A stretch of 47,409 nucleotides of DNA from Candidatus Omnitrophota bacterium. Lineage in GTDB: Bacteria > Omnitrophota > Gorgyraeia > B26-G9. How positions within the stretch are numbered: the first letter of the stretch is position 1; every line of letters begins with the position of its first letter. Below, piece by piece: positions 36,627 through 42,740 of the stretch. The DNA lies in NCBI GenBank assembly GCA_018813905.1, contig JAHJAO010000026.1, forward strand, positions 1-47,409, in the 5' to 3' direction. The translations under genes and the position numbers were made by a program. Under the pieces are notes generated by a model. It worked only from the letters and a program-made list of their open reading frames with translations, ran no database searches and had not been told where the DNA came from.

Positions 36627-37958
36627 TTAAAGAACCGAAAGATATTTATCCAGTTCATATTGCGGGACCTGAATCCGGTAATCGTCCCATTCTTTCTTCT
36701 TCAGCTCCACAAATCGCGGAAAGATATGATCGCCCAGAATCTTCTTTACCAGCTTGCTGTTTTCGGTAATGGATATCGCGTACCCTAAATTATCCGGCAG
36801 AGTATCTATGCCTTTGGCTTTCCTTTCGCTGTCGGTTAAATGATACAAATTCTGATCCATAGGCTTGGGTGCTTTGTACTTCTTTTCTATTCCTTCCAGC
36901 CCGGCATGCAGCATGGCGGCAAACGTAAGATAAGGATTGCAAGCCGGATCACAGGCTCTGAATTCGCAGCGCGTAGCATTTTCCTTTCCCGGATAATAAA
37001 GCGGAACCCGCACGAGCGCGCTTCTGTTTCTCCGGCTCCAAGCCACATATACCGGGGCCTCATATCCGGGAACTAACCGCTTGTATGAATTTGTAGTTTG
37101 CGCAAATATGGAACAAATTTCCTTAGCATGAGTCAAGAGCCCAGCGATATAGCTCTGGGCAATCGGAGAGAGGTAGTCGCTGGCTTTGGCGTCAAAAAAC
37201 GCGTTTTTAGTACCTTTAAATAACGATTGATGCGTGTGCATCCCCGAGCCATTCTGGCCAAAAATCGGCTTGGGCATAAAAGTCGCGTATACCCCAAACT
37301 TACTGGCGATCTCTTTGACAACCACCCGGTAGGTTATTACGTTATCGGCCATCTCTAACGCGTCTTTATAGCGCATATCCACTTCATGCTGCGACGGCGC
37401 GACTTCATGATGGGAATATTCAACTTCAATGCCCATCTTCTCCAGAGCCAGTACGGTTTCTCGCCTTAAATCGCTGGCAACATCAAGCGTGGTCAGATCA
37501 AAATAACCGCCCTTATCCAATATGTCTGTAGACGCATCTGTCCTGAAATAGAAATATTCCAGTTCCGGCCCTAAATAGAAATGGTCAAATCCCATTTTCT
37601 TCGCCCGTTCCAGCGCTTTCTTTAATACATAACGCGGATCTCCTTCATAGGGCTTCTTATCGGGGGTCAGGATATCACAGATCATCCTGGCCACGGCCTT
37701 TTCCGTCGGACGCCAGGGCAGGATAGAAAATGTGTCCGGATCCGGCTTGGCAATCATATCCGATTCTTCAATATCCTGATAGCCGGTTATGGATGAACCG
37801 TCAAACCCCATACCATTATCAAGCGCCCCCTCTAATTCCTTATCCGTAATCGCAAAACTCTTCACCTGCCCTAAAACATCTGTGAACCATAAGCGGATGA
37901 ACTTAACGTCCCGATCCTTTACCAATTTCAAAATATCCTGTTTTGTCTTTTTCGCCAT
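36627..37958 (-). CDS. glnA: Glutamine synthetase, type I
   Basis: The protein has 443 residues, the usual GSI length. It makes glutamine from glutamate, ammonium and ATP. Recognisable blocks are NGMGFDGSSITGYQDIEESDM, GPELEYFYF (metal site), NGSGMHTHQSLF, and SYKRLVPGYEAPVYVAWSRRNRSALVRVP (glutamate/ATP site). The C-terminus lacks the GlnE adenylylation context NLYDLPPEE and reads NLYHLTDSERKAKG instead. This, with the short length, points to the GSI-alpha type found in Bacillus-like systems; I am moderately sure. It has its own long leader with promoter, hairpin and terminator at 37991-38127, so control by transcription attenuation is likely. Confidence 0.97.
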   Translation of the reverse strand: MAKKTKQDILKLVKDRDVKFIRLWFTDVLGQVKSFAITDKELEGALDNGMGFDGSSITGYQDIEESDMIAKPDPDTFSILPWRPTEKAVARMICDILTPDKKPYEGDPRYVLKKALERAKKMGFDHFYLGPELEYFYFRTDASTDILDKGGYFDLTTLDVASDLRRETVLALEKMGIEVEYSHHEVAPSQHEVDMRYKDALEMADNVITYRVVVKEIASKFGVYATFMPKPIFGQNGSGMHTHQSLFKGTKNAFFDAKASDYLSPIAQSYIAGLLTHAKEICSIFAQTTNSYKRLVPGYEAPVYVAWSRRNRSALVRVPLYYPGKENATRCEFRACDPACNPYLTFAAMLHAGLEGIEKKYKAPKPMDQNLYHLTDSERKAKGIDTLPDNLGYAISITENSKLVKKILGDHIFPRFVELKKKEWDDYRIQVPQYELDKYLSVL

Positions 37959-37990
37959 TTTCCTATCCCTCCTATTTGTAACTGGTTACG

Positions 37991-38067
37991 CAAAAATAAA
38001 AAAGGCGTTCTAGCCACGCTGGCTTAAAACACCTTTGTTTTAATCCGCTTTTGCACAAACTTTGTGC
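37991..38067 (-). promoter_or_regulatory. glnA leader: ANTAR-type double hairpin overlapping an intrinsic terminator
   Basis: Read on the minus strand. Hairpin 1 is GCAC-AAAGTTT-GTGC (38067-38053). Hairpin 2 is AAAAC-AAAGGT-GTTTT (38041-38026), a perfect 5-bp stem with a hexaloop carrying A1 and G4. The terminator stem (38035-38002; AAGGTGTTTTAAGCCA pairing with TGGCTAGAACGCCTT) is followed by a T-rich run (38003-37991). Hairpin 2 uses the 5' arm of the terminator, so the two are mutually exclusive. Known ANTAR targets have two hexaloop hairpins with A1/G4, the second overlapping a terminator. Confidence 0.65.
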
Positions 38068-38096
38068 TTTTGTCTATACAATCCGACTCTTCACTT

Positions 38097-38127
38097 ATTA
38101 TAAGTAAAAATATCGTCATTTTGGTAA
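38097..38127 (-). promoter_or_regulatory. glnA promoter with conserved TTACCA-19-TATAAT layout
   Basis: On the minus strand TTACCA (38127-38122) lies inside AAGGTTACCAAAA and is 19 bp from TATAAT (38102-38097). TTTTTACT directly precedes the -10. The torF promoter at 40783-40813 has the same layout and sequence. Confidence 0.5.
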
Positions 38128-38148
38128 CCTTTTTTTAAAAAAATTTTC

Positions 38149-38490
38149 TTATCCAATCGCGCTGCCGCCGCGTTCTCCAGTCCTTATCCTGATACACTCC
38201 GGCAGGTCCAATATGAATATTTTCCCATCTCCGATATTGCCGGTTTTCGCGCCTTTTATTATCGCTTTTATCGTCGGTTCAACAAAATTTTCATTAACCG
38301 CTATCTCCAGCCTTACTTTTTTAAGCAGGTTTACCTCATGGATAACGCCCCGGTAAGTTTCGGTATAGCCTTTTTGCTGGCCGCAACCCAAGGCATTGGA
38401 AACCGTCATCTTATAAACTTGGGCATCATATAATGCCTGTTTGACATCCGGTAGTTTATGCGGTTGAATCATGGCAATTATAAGTTTCAT
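38149..38490 (-). CDS. glnK: PII signal-transduction protein (GlnB/GlnK), His at the Tyr51 position
   Basis: The protein has 113 residues from ATG at 38490, with GGAGG 5 bp before it. PII proteins sense 2-oxoglutarate and ATP/ADP and bind AmtB and other targets by the T-loop. The family pattern is clear: [21 protein letters not shown] at the T-loop base, [23 protein letters not shown]. Numbered like E. coli GlnB without gaps, residue 51 is His (GVIH), not the uridylylated Tyr, so GlnD-type modification at that site is impossible. It lies directly after amtB, the classic partner, in the torF-amtB-glnK unit. Confidence 0.94.
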   Translation of the reverse strand: MKLIIAMIQPHKLPDVKQALYDAQVYKMTVSNALGCGQQKGYTETYRGVIHEVNLLKKVRLEIAVNENFVEPTIKAIIKGAKTGNIGDGKIFILDLPECIRIRTGERGGSAIG

Positions 38491-38506
38491 CACATCCTCC
38501 TTTTAA

Positions 38507-39871
38507 TTATTCTGTAGTAAATATCTGAAAGCCGGAATAGGCTTCCATCCCGTGCTGGCAAATATCCAGTCCTTTAAGTTCTTCTTCCCGCGAGACGCGC
38601 AAGCCTACGGTTTTATCCATGACCTTGAAAATTACGGTCATAGTTAGAGCGACAAAAGCGGCGGCGCTGGCTACGCCAAGCACTTGTACGCCTAATTGCG
38701 CAAATCCGCCTCCATGCAACAATCCATCTCTGGCCAGCCCCAGAGATTTATGCCCGAAAATCCCTACGGCTAAGGTACCCCAAATACCATTCATACAATG
38801 CACCGGCACCGCACCTACCGGGTCATCGATATGAATCTTATCCAGAAATAAAGTACCCATAACGACGATAATTCCCCCAATCATACCAATGGCCATTGAC
38901 TCTATTGGTGTAACATAAGCACACGGTGCGGTAACCGCGACTAACCCCGCCAAAGCCCCGTTCATTGTCATCGTCAAATCCGGCTTGCCGCAGCTTTTCC
39001 AGGCATAAAACATCGCGGTAAGCGCACCGGCTACTGCCGCCAAGTTCGTATTTACAGCTACCTTGGCCATAAAACTGCCGTCGCCAACGCTCAAAGTCGA
39101 GCCCGGATTAAAACCAAACCAGGCAAACCATAAAATTAAAACACCCAAAGAAGCAAGAGGCAATGAATGCCCTTCGATTGCATTTACCGAGCCGTCTTTG
39201 TTATATTTTCCAATCCGCGGGCCCAACACAAAAGTCCCGATCAAAGCTGCTGTCCCGCCGACTGTATGCACGACCGTCGAACCCGCGAAATCAGCAAAAC
39301 CCAACTGGCTAAGCCAGCCGCCGCCCCAAACCCAATGCACGATAATCGGATATACGGTTGCCGATATCAGAAAGGAATAAATAAGATAACATTTGAATTT
39401 CATTCTTTCAGCAATGCCTCCGGCAACAATTGTCGCCGCGGCGCCGCAAAACACGGCATGGAACAGCCACGCCGCCTCAAGCGGTATTGTCCCCTCATGT
39501 GTGGCCTTAACGAGAAATAACCACCCTTTGTCCAACCCCATAAAGCTGTTCCCCTGGCTAAACATAATGGCATAGCCGAAAATGAAAAAGCCGACTGAAG
39601 CCATACAGAAATCCAGAAAATTATTCATCAAGACATTACAGGTGTTTTTTGTCCGGATTAATCCGGCTTCCAGCATGCCAAATCCCGCTTGCATGATAAA
39701 CACGAGAAAAGCCGCAAGTAGAACCCATAACGTATCTAATCCTTTAATAACGGTAGCGAGAGACTGCCCGGAAACTTCCTCTGCGGCAAAGGCATTGCCG
39801 GCAAACACAAAACACGCTATAAAAAATCCCGCGAACATACCGCCGATAACATTCACTTTTTTTGCAGCCAT
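38507..39871 (-). CDS. amtB: Ammonium transporter
   Basis: The protein has 454 residues from ATG at 39871, which has AAAAGGAGGGG about 7 bp upstream; an earlier ATG at 39892 lies in the ribosome site itself and is rejected. A cleavable signal (FFIACFVFAGNAFAA) precedes the 11-helix Amt core. The core carries AGFGMLEAGLIRTKNT, AAWLFHAVFCGAAATIVAGG, and the twin channel histidines in STVVHTVGG and AVPVHCMNG. It conducts ammonium into the cytosol and is gated by the PII protein encoded 16 bp downstream. The upstream neighbour is the TorF-like gene, whose stop lies 17 bp upstream of this ATG. Confidence 0.96.
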   Translation of the reverse strand: MAAKKVNVIGGMFAGFFIACFVFAGNAFAAEEVSGQSLATVIKGLDTLWVLLAAFLVFIMQAGFGMLEAGLIRTKNTCNVLMNNFLDFCMASVGFFIFGYAIMFSQGNSFMGLDKGWLFLVKATHEGTIPLEAAWLFHAVFCGAAATIVAGGIAERMKFKCYLIYSFLISATVYPIIVHWVWGGGWLSQLGFADFAGSTVVHTVGGTAALIGTFVLGPRIGKYNKDGSVNAIEGHSLPLASLGVLILWFAWFGFNPGSTLSVGDGSFMAKVAVNTNLAAVAGALTAMFYAWKSCGKPDLTMTMNGALAGLVAVTAPCAYVTPIESMAIGMIGGIIVVMGTLFLDKIHIDDPVGAVPVHCMNGIWGTLAVGIFGHKSLGLARDGLLHGGGFAQLGVQVLGVASAAAFVALTMTVIFKVMDKTVGLRVSREEELKGLDICQHGMEAYSGFQIFTTE

Positions 39872-39888
39872 AATAACACCCCTCCTTT

Positions 39889-40653
39889 TCAAAAGTCTAC
39901 AGCGAGACTCACGCCACCGTAAGTCCGGTTTTTCTGGTTACCGTCATTAGAATCTTTCAAGTCGCCCAAAGGCGCGGCATAACTAAAACTTGGTGATAAA
40001 ATCGCGTTTTTTGTAAGCGGGATACCCAGGCCGGCAGTGATTAAAAAATCTCCGCCTTCGCCCCGGATAAAGAGTTCATTATTAAAACCTAGTCCCGCCG
40101 CCAAGTCCAAAGTTATGGCCGGACTTTCCATAAGCGCCAAGCTGTGAGAAATTCCAATATTTATGTATTGGCCGTCTCCGCCGCCGTTCGCTTCCCGACC
40201 GTAATCATTATAAAAAGTCAGCGCGGGACTGAGAAAAAACTTCGAAGCGGCTATCCCGATATACCATTCTTTGCTGTAAAGGGCAGCCGCGGGGAAATCA
40301 TAATTCGTATGGCCCAAAGATAAACTCAAATATTCAAAATCGTGCGTGTAATCTACCGTAAAATCCACCTCATCCGAGGCAAGCGTGTCATTGCTGTCCG
40401 CGTCAAAGCTGCTCCAAAAAGACAACGTAAAACCATAACCGCTGATATCTACCCCGGGCTGCACTACCGGATCCGTGTCCAAAGTAATCCCCCGCCAAAC
40501 ATATTTGTTATAGGCGCTGAATGTGCTTGACGCTTTTAAATCGAATTGCGGTAAAATACCTTCTCCCTCGGCTAAAACCCGGCCACGTAAAACCCCGCCC
40601 ATTAATAAATAAAGTATCGAACATATCACTACAACCTTTTGTGTCATCTTCAT
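39889..40653 (-). CDS. TorF / Gcw_chp-like outer-membrane beta-barrel protein
   Basis: The protein has 254 residues. The signal peptide (VVVICSILYLLMGGVL) is followed by alternating hydrophobic strands and the family's hallmark FSAYNKYVWRGITLDTDPVVQPGVDISG. It ends in an aromatic residue (VSLAVDF), as outer-membrane barrels do. Members of this family (PF09694-type, conserved hypothetical Gcw_chp) are often encoded beside amt-glnK, as here. A pore for ammonium or small solutes is plausible but unproven. It is the first gene of the torF-amtB-glnK unit, behind a leader with hairpin and terminator. The stop is TGA. Confidence 0.8.
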   Translation of the reverse strand: MKMTQKVVVICSILYLLMGGVLRGRVLAEGEGILPQFDLKASSTFSAYNKYVWRGITLDTDPVVQPGVDISGYGFTLSFWSSFDADSNDTLASDEVDFTVDYTHDFEYLSLSLGHTNYDFPAAALYSKEWYIGIAASKFFLSPALTFYNDYGREANGGGDGQYINIGISHSLALMESPAITLDLAAGLGFNNELFIRGEGGDFLITAGLGIPLTKNAILSPSFSYAAPLGDLKDSNDGNQKNRTYGGVSLAVDF

Positions 40654-40700
40654 ATTCCCTTTCCTTATATTAATTAGAACTGCTTTTGCCTCTCGCTGAA

Positions 40701-40756
40701 AATTAAAAAAGGCGTTCTTTTTTTAGAACGCCTCTGTTTCAAACACATCTTTGTGT
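40701..40756 (-). promoter_or_regulatory. torF-amtB-glnK leader: AAAG hexaloop hairpin plus intrinsic terminator
   Basis: Read on the minus strand. Hairpin 1 is ACAC-AAAGAT-GTGT (40756-40743), a hexaloop with A1 and G4. Then GAAACAGAGGCGTT (40740-40727) can form a weaker second hairpin with loop AGAGGC. The terminator GGCGTTCT...AGAACGCC (40732-40711) is followed by six T and more (40710-40701). The order and core sequences match the glnA leader. Confidence 0.65.
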
Positions 40757-40782
40757 CTTTATCTAATTTTCAGTCTTATGTA

Positions 40783-40813
40783 AGTATAAGTAAAAAGACA
40801 CTACTTTTGGTAA
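40783..40813 (-). promoter_or_regulatory. torF promoter with conserved TTACCA-19-TATACT layout
   Basis: TTACCA (40813-40808) in GGTTACCAAAA, 19-bp spacer containing TTTTTACT, then TATACT (40788-40783). The upstream element overlaps the last codons of the sigma-like gene. Same layout as the glnA promoter. Confidence 0.5.
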
Positions 40814-41313
40814 CCTTTTCTGCGCCATTTTTTTATTATATTCTTTTTACGCTTCATGACCATAACATGCGAAACTCCCATTTCCTTGGCCGCCTCGCGC
40901 ACGGTACAGCCTTTTAGTAAATAAGAAAGCACTGATTTTTCTTTCTCCGTCAGGCCGATATTTTTTAGATCATCTACGGTCAGCTTGCTGTCCACGCCCG
41001 TTCTTAACTCTTCTTTTTTATCTTCAAGGATATCGCCTAAGGTGCGGCCTTGCGAGCCGATAAGTTCATCCAGACTTGAAAGCGTCACTTTCGGCCGGCC
41101 TTTTCTTAAAAAATTCTGGATATGGAATTCGCAGCCTTTGATCACATAAGCCTCATTTATGCCGATGGGCAAACCGTGCGCGTAATGCTGCCACAAATAC
41201 AGGCACATTTCCTGATAGAGGTCCTCCTCGCTGTAAAAGCCCCAAAGCAGGTGCCTGCGGGCAATAGCTTTAAGCGCCGGCGTAATTCTCTCAAGTAATA
41301 TTTTAAATTCCAT
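40801..41313 (-). CDS. Small sigma-70-like / HTH transcription factor
   Basis: The protein has 170 residues. Residues about 25-75 look like sigma region 2 (SEEDLYQEMCLYLWQHY). Residues about 115-165 look like sigma region 4 / LuxR-type HTH (LTEKEKSVLSYLLKGCTVREAAKEMGVSHVMVMKRKKNI). The linker (GRTLGDILEDKKEE) is short. It lacks ANTAR residues, so it is not the antiterminator. It has its own canonical sigma-70 promoter and a double-terminator leader of 260 nt, and is the gene directly upstream of torF-amtB-glnK. It could be a dedicated sigma factor for glnA and torF; that is inference from position. Confidence 0.7.
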   Translation of the reverse strand: MEFKILLERITPALKAIARRHLLWGFYSEEDLYQEMCLYLWQHYAHGLPIGINEAYVIKGCEFHIQNFLRKGRPKVTLSSLDELIGSQGRTLGDILEDKKEELRTGVDSKLTVDDLKNIGLTEKEKSVLSYLLKGCTVREAAKEMGVSHVMVMKRKKNIIKKWRRKGYQK

Positions 41314-41340
41314 GTTTTGCCGCTACCTTTTTCTCGGCGG

Positions 41341-41390
41341 ATAAAATAAATAAGGGCGTTCTATGCCATCTTCATTGACATAAAACGCCC
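41341..41390 (-). terminator. Second terminator-like hairpin in the leader of the sigma-like gene
   Basis: On the minus strand GGGCGTTTTATG pairs with CATAGAACGCCC (41390-41354) and is followed by a T-rich stretch ending 41341. Its core is the same GGCGTT(C/T)T / AGAACGCC as the other three terminators. Confidence 0.55.
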
Positions 41391-41497
41391 GGCTTTGGAC
41401 TTATATTTCTAACATCCTGTTTCTCGGCGGTGTTACCACCAAGCAAAAACCCTTGCGCTCCTGATAGCGAGCCTCGCCAAAGGCGGGTTTCGTCCTA
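41391..41497 (-). other. Structured region between two terminators (leader of the sigma-like gene)
   Basis: Several short pairings are visible on the minus strand. AAACCC closes with GGGTTT around inner hairpins GCC-TTT-GGC and GCTC...GAGC. Downstream a GGTG-GTAA-CACC tetraloop hairpin follows. No match to a riboswitch class that I can name. Confidence 0.35.
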
Positions 41498-41561
41498 AAA
41501 CAAAAAGCGTTCTTTTTCAAGAACGCCACTTGGTTCAGCTAAGGCACCCACTTTGTGCCTT
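41498..41561 (-). promoter_or_regulatory. Leader of the sigma-like gene: AAAG-loop hairpin plus first terminator
   Basis: On the minus strand AAGGCAC-AAAGTGG-GTGCCTT (41561-41541) is followed by GAAC-CAAGTGGC-GTTC (41536-41521). The terminator GCGTTCTT-GAAA-AAGAACGC (41526-41507) ends in TTTTTGTTTT. The order is the same as in the glnA and torF leaders, though the second hairpin here has an 8-nt loop. Confidence 0.6.
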
Positions 41562-41573
41562 ATGTCTATTTTA

Positions 41574-41602
41574 AGTATAGCACAATATCTTAAAAATGTC
41601 AA
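41574..41602 (-). promoter_or_regulatory. Canonical sigma-70 promoter of the sigma-like gene
   Basis: TTGACA (41602-41597), 17-bp spacer, TATACT (41579-41574). It sits just downstream of the DUF355 stop and differs from the TTACCA-19 promoters of glnA and torF. Confidence 0.7.
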
Positions 41603-41611
41603 AGTTACAAA

Positions 41612-42094
41612 TTACAGCTTATACTTGAACTGGCGCAGGAGGTCTTTGCGCCATTTAATATCTTCGGCCGCCTCTATCCCTTTGGGTTTTGCGCCGTCAA
41701 TAACGCCGAGCACGCCCCTTCCCTGGCTGGTTTCGGCAACAATCACCTGCAACGGATTTGCCGTCGCGCAGAAGATATGGCAGACCTCGGGCACGTCTTT
41801 TAAAGCCCGCATTACGTTTATGGGGAAAGCGTCCCGGATAAAAATTATAAAAGTATGTCCCGCGCCGATTTCAAAAGCCGTATCCTCAGCTGCTTTTTTC
41901 AAAACAACATCGTTGCCTTCAGACCGCACCAGGCACTTGCCTGAGGCCTCGCAAAATCCTACCCCAAACTTTATGTTCGGCACGCAATTGACCAGCGCTT
42001 CGTAAATATCCTCGACCGTTTTGATAAAATGCGTTTGCCCGACAATTATGTTCGCCCCTTCGGGGATTTTGACTTCGACGGTATCTGTCTGCAC
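41612..42094 (-). CDS. Adenosine-specific kinase family protein (DUF355)
   Basis: The protein has about 160 residues and matches a compact archaeal/bacterial family described as adenosine-specific kinase. Family blocks include NIIVGQTHFIKTVEDIYEAL, KFGVGFCEASGKCLVRSEGND, GAGHTFIIFIRDAFPINV, and ATANPLQVIVAETSQGRG. The start is a GTG. I prefer the one at 42094, 8 bp after AGGAGG; GTG at 42103 would leave almost no spacing. It is preceded by two hairpins separating it from the ATPase operon. The physiological substrate is uncertain. Confidence 0.85.
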   Translation of the reverse strand: MQTDTVEVKIPEGANIIVGQTHFIKTVEDIYEALVNCVPNIKFGVGFCEASGKCLVRSEGNDVVLKKAAEDTAFEIGAGHTFIIFIRDAFPINVMRALKDVPEVCHIFCATANPLQVIVAETSQGRGVLGVIDGAKPKGIEAAEDIKWRKDLLRQFKYKL

Positions 42095-42120
42095 ATTCAC
42101 CACCTCCTGGCATAATCTTC

Positions 42121-42145
42121 AGGTATAACTCTTAAGATTATACCT
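42121..42145. repeat. Palindromic hairpin in front of the DUF355 gene
   Basis: AGGTATAA and TTATACCT form a perfect 8-bp inverted repeat around a 9-nt loop, about 25 bp upstream of the start codon. It could be an operator or a weak hairpin. Confidence 0.4.
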
Positions 42146-42163
42146 GATTACTGAGATCAATAA

Positions 42164-42210
42164 AGATTACAGCGATTCTTCCATTGTGAAGAAAATAATC
42201 TCTGTAATCT
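42164..42210 (-). terminator. Long hairpin after the V-type ATPase operon
   Basis: AGATTACAG and CTGTAATCT form a 9-bp perfect stem enclosing an inner TTCTTC/GAAGAA pairing. It is followed by a short TTTATT. It probably terminates or attenuates readthrough from atpK. Confidence 0.45.
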
Positions 42211-42251
42211 AATTTCATCTTTTTAATCAAGGACGGCACTTTTGTGATGCC

Positions 42252-42704
42252 CTAGGTAATAATACCTTTAATCAAAAAACAAACCGCAAACGCGACGATA
42301 GCATACAATTCCGGGAATACGGCCATAATCATCGTCTGGCCGAAAACGTCCGCGCCGCTGGCAATGCCGACAATGCCGTTCGCGCAAACCTTGCCCTGAT
42401 AAATCGCGGAAACTAATCCGGCAAGCCCCATAATCAATCCGGCCGCAAGCAAACCCGCCGCCTCAAACATGGTAATTTGAGGAGTTAATACCCCTTTTAA
42501 CAAAAAGAAGGCGCCGAAGCCGTATAACCCTTGAGTGCCCGGCAAAGCGCTTAACACCAGACCTGGAGCAAACGCTTCTTCTTTTTTCTTAATCGCCCCC
42601 AATGTCGCCATTCCCCCGATAGACACACCAATCGCGCTGCCGCAACCAGCCAGTCCCACCATCAGCCCGACACCAACAAACCCGATAATTAAAGGAAGTG
42701 CCAT
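42252..42704 (-). CDS. atpK: V/A-type ATPase proteolipid subunit K (Na+-type ligands)
   Basis: The protein has 150 residues. Four membrane helices form two hairpins, the duplicated V-type rotor subunit. The first hairpin has LPGTQGLYG (T57, Q58, Y61), the second SAIYQG (Q103) and FPELYAIV with the single ion-binding Glu (E132). These match the Na+ ligand set known for Enterococcus NtpK (Thr64, Gln65, Gln110, Glu139, Tyr68). A Na+-coupled enzyme is therefore likely. It lies 36 bp after atpI and is the last ATPase gene. Confidence 0.93.
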   Translation of the reverse strand: MALPLIIGFVGVGLMVGLAGCGSAIGVSIGGMATLGAIKKKEEAFAPGLVLSALPGTQGLYGFGAFFLLKGVLTPQITMFEAAGLLAAGLIMGLAGLVSAIYQGKVCANGIVGIASGADVFGQTMIMAVFPELYAIVAFAVCFLIKGIIT

Positions 42705-42740
42705 ATTCTTTCTCCTTTCTTAAATTAAAAATTCATAACC

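Noticed and set aside
37991-38090. Glutamine riboswitch (glnA RNA motif) in the glnA leader
   Set aside because: The conserved sequence blocks I remember for that class are not present; the hairpin-terminator layout fits antitermination better.
41391-41440. T-box-like GGTGGTA sequence in the leader of the sigma-like gene
   Set aside because: The sequence GGTGGTAACACCGCC forms its own GTAA tetraloop hairpin. There is no specifier stem and the gene is not an amino-acid or tRNA-synthetase gene.
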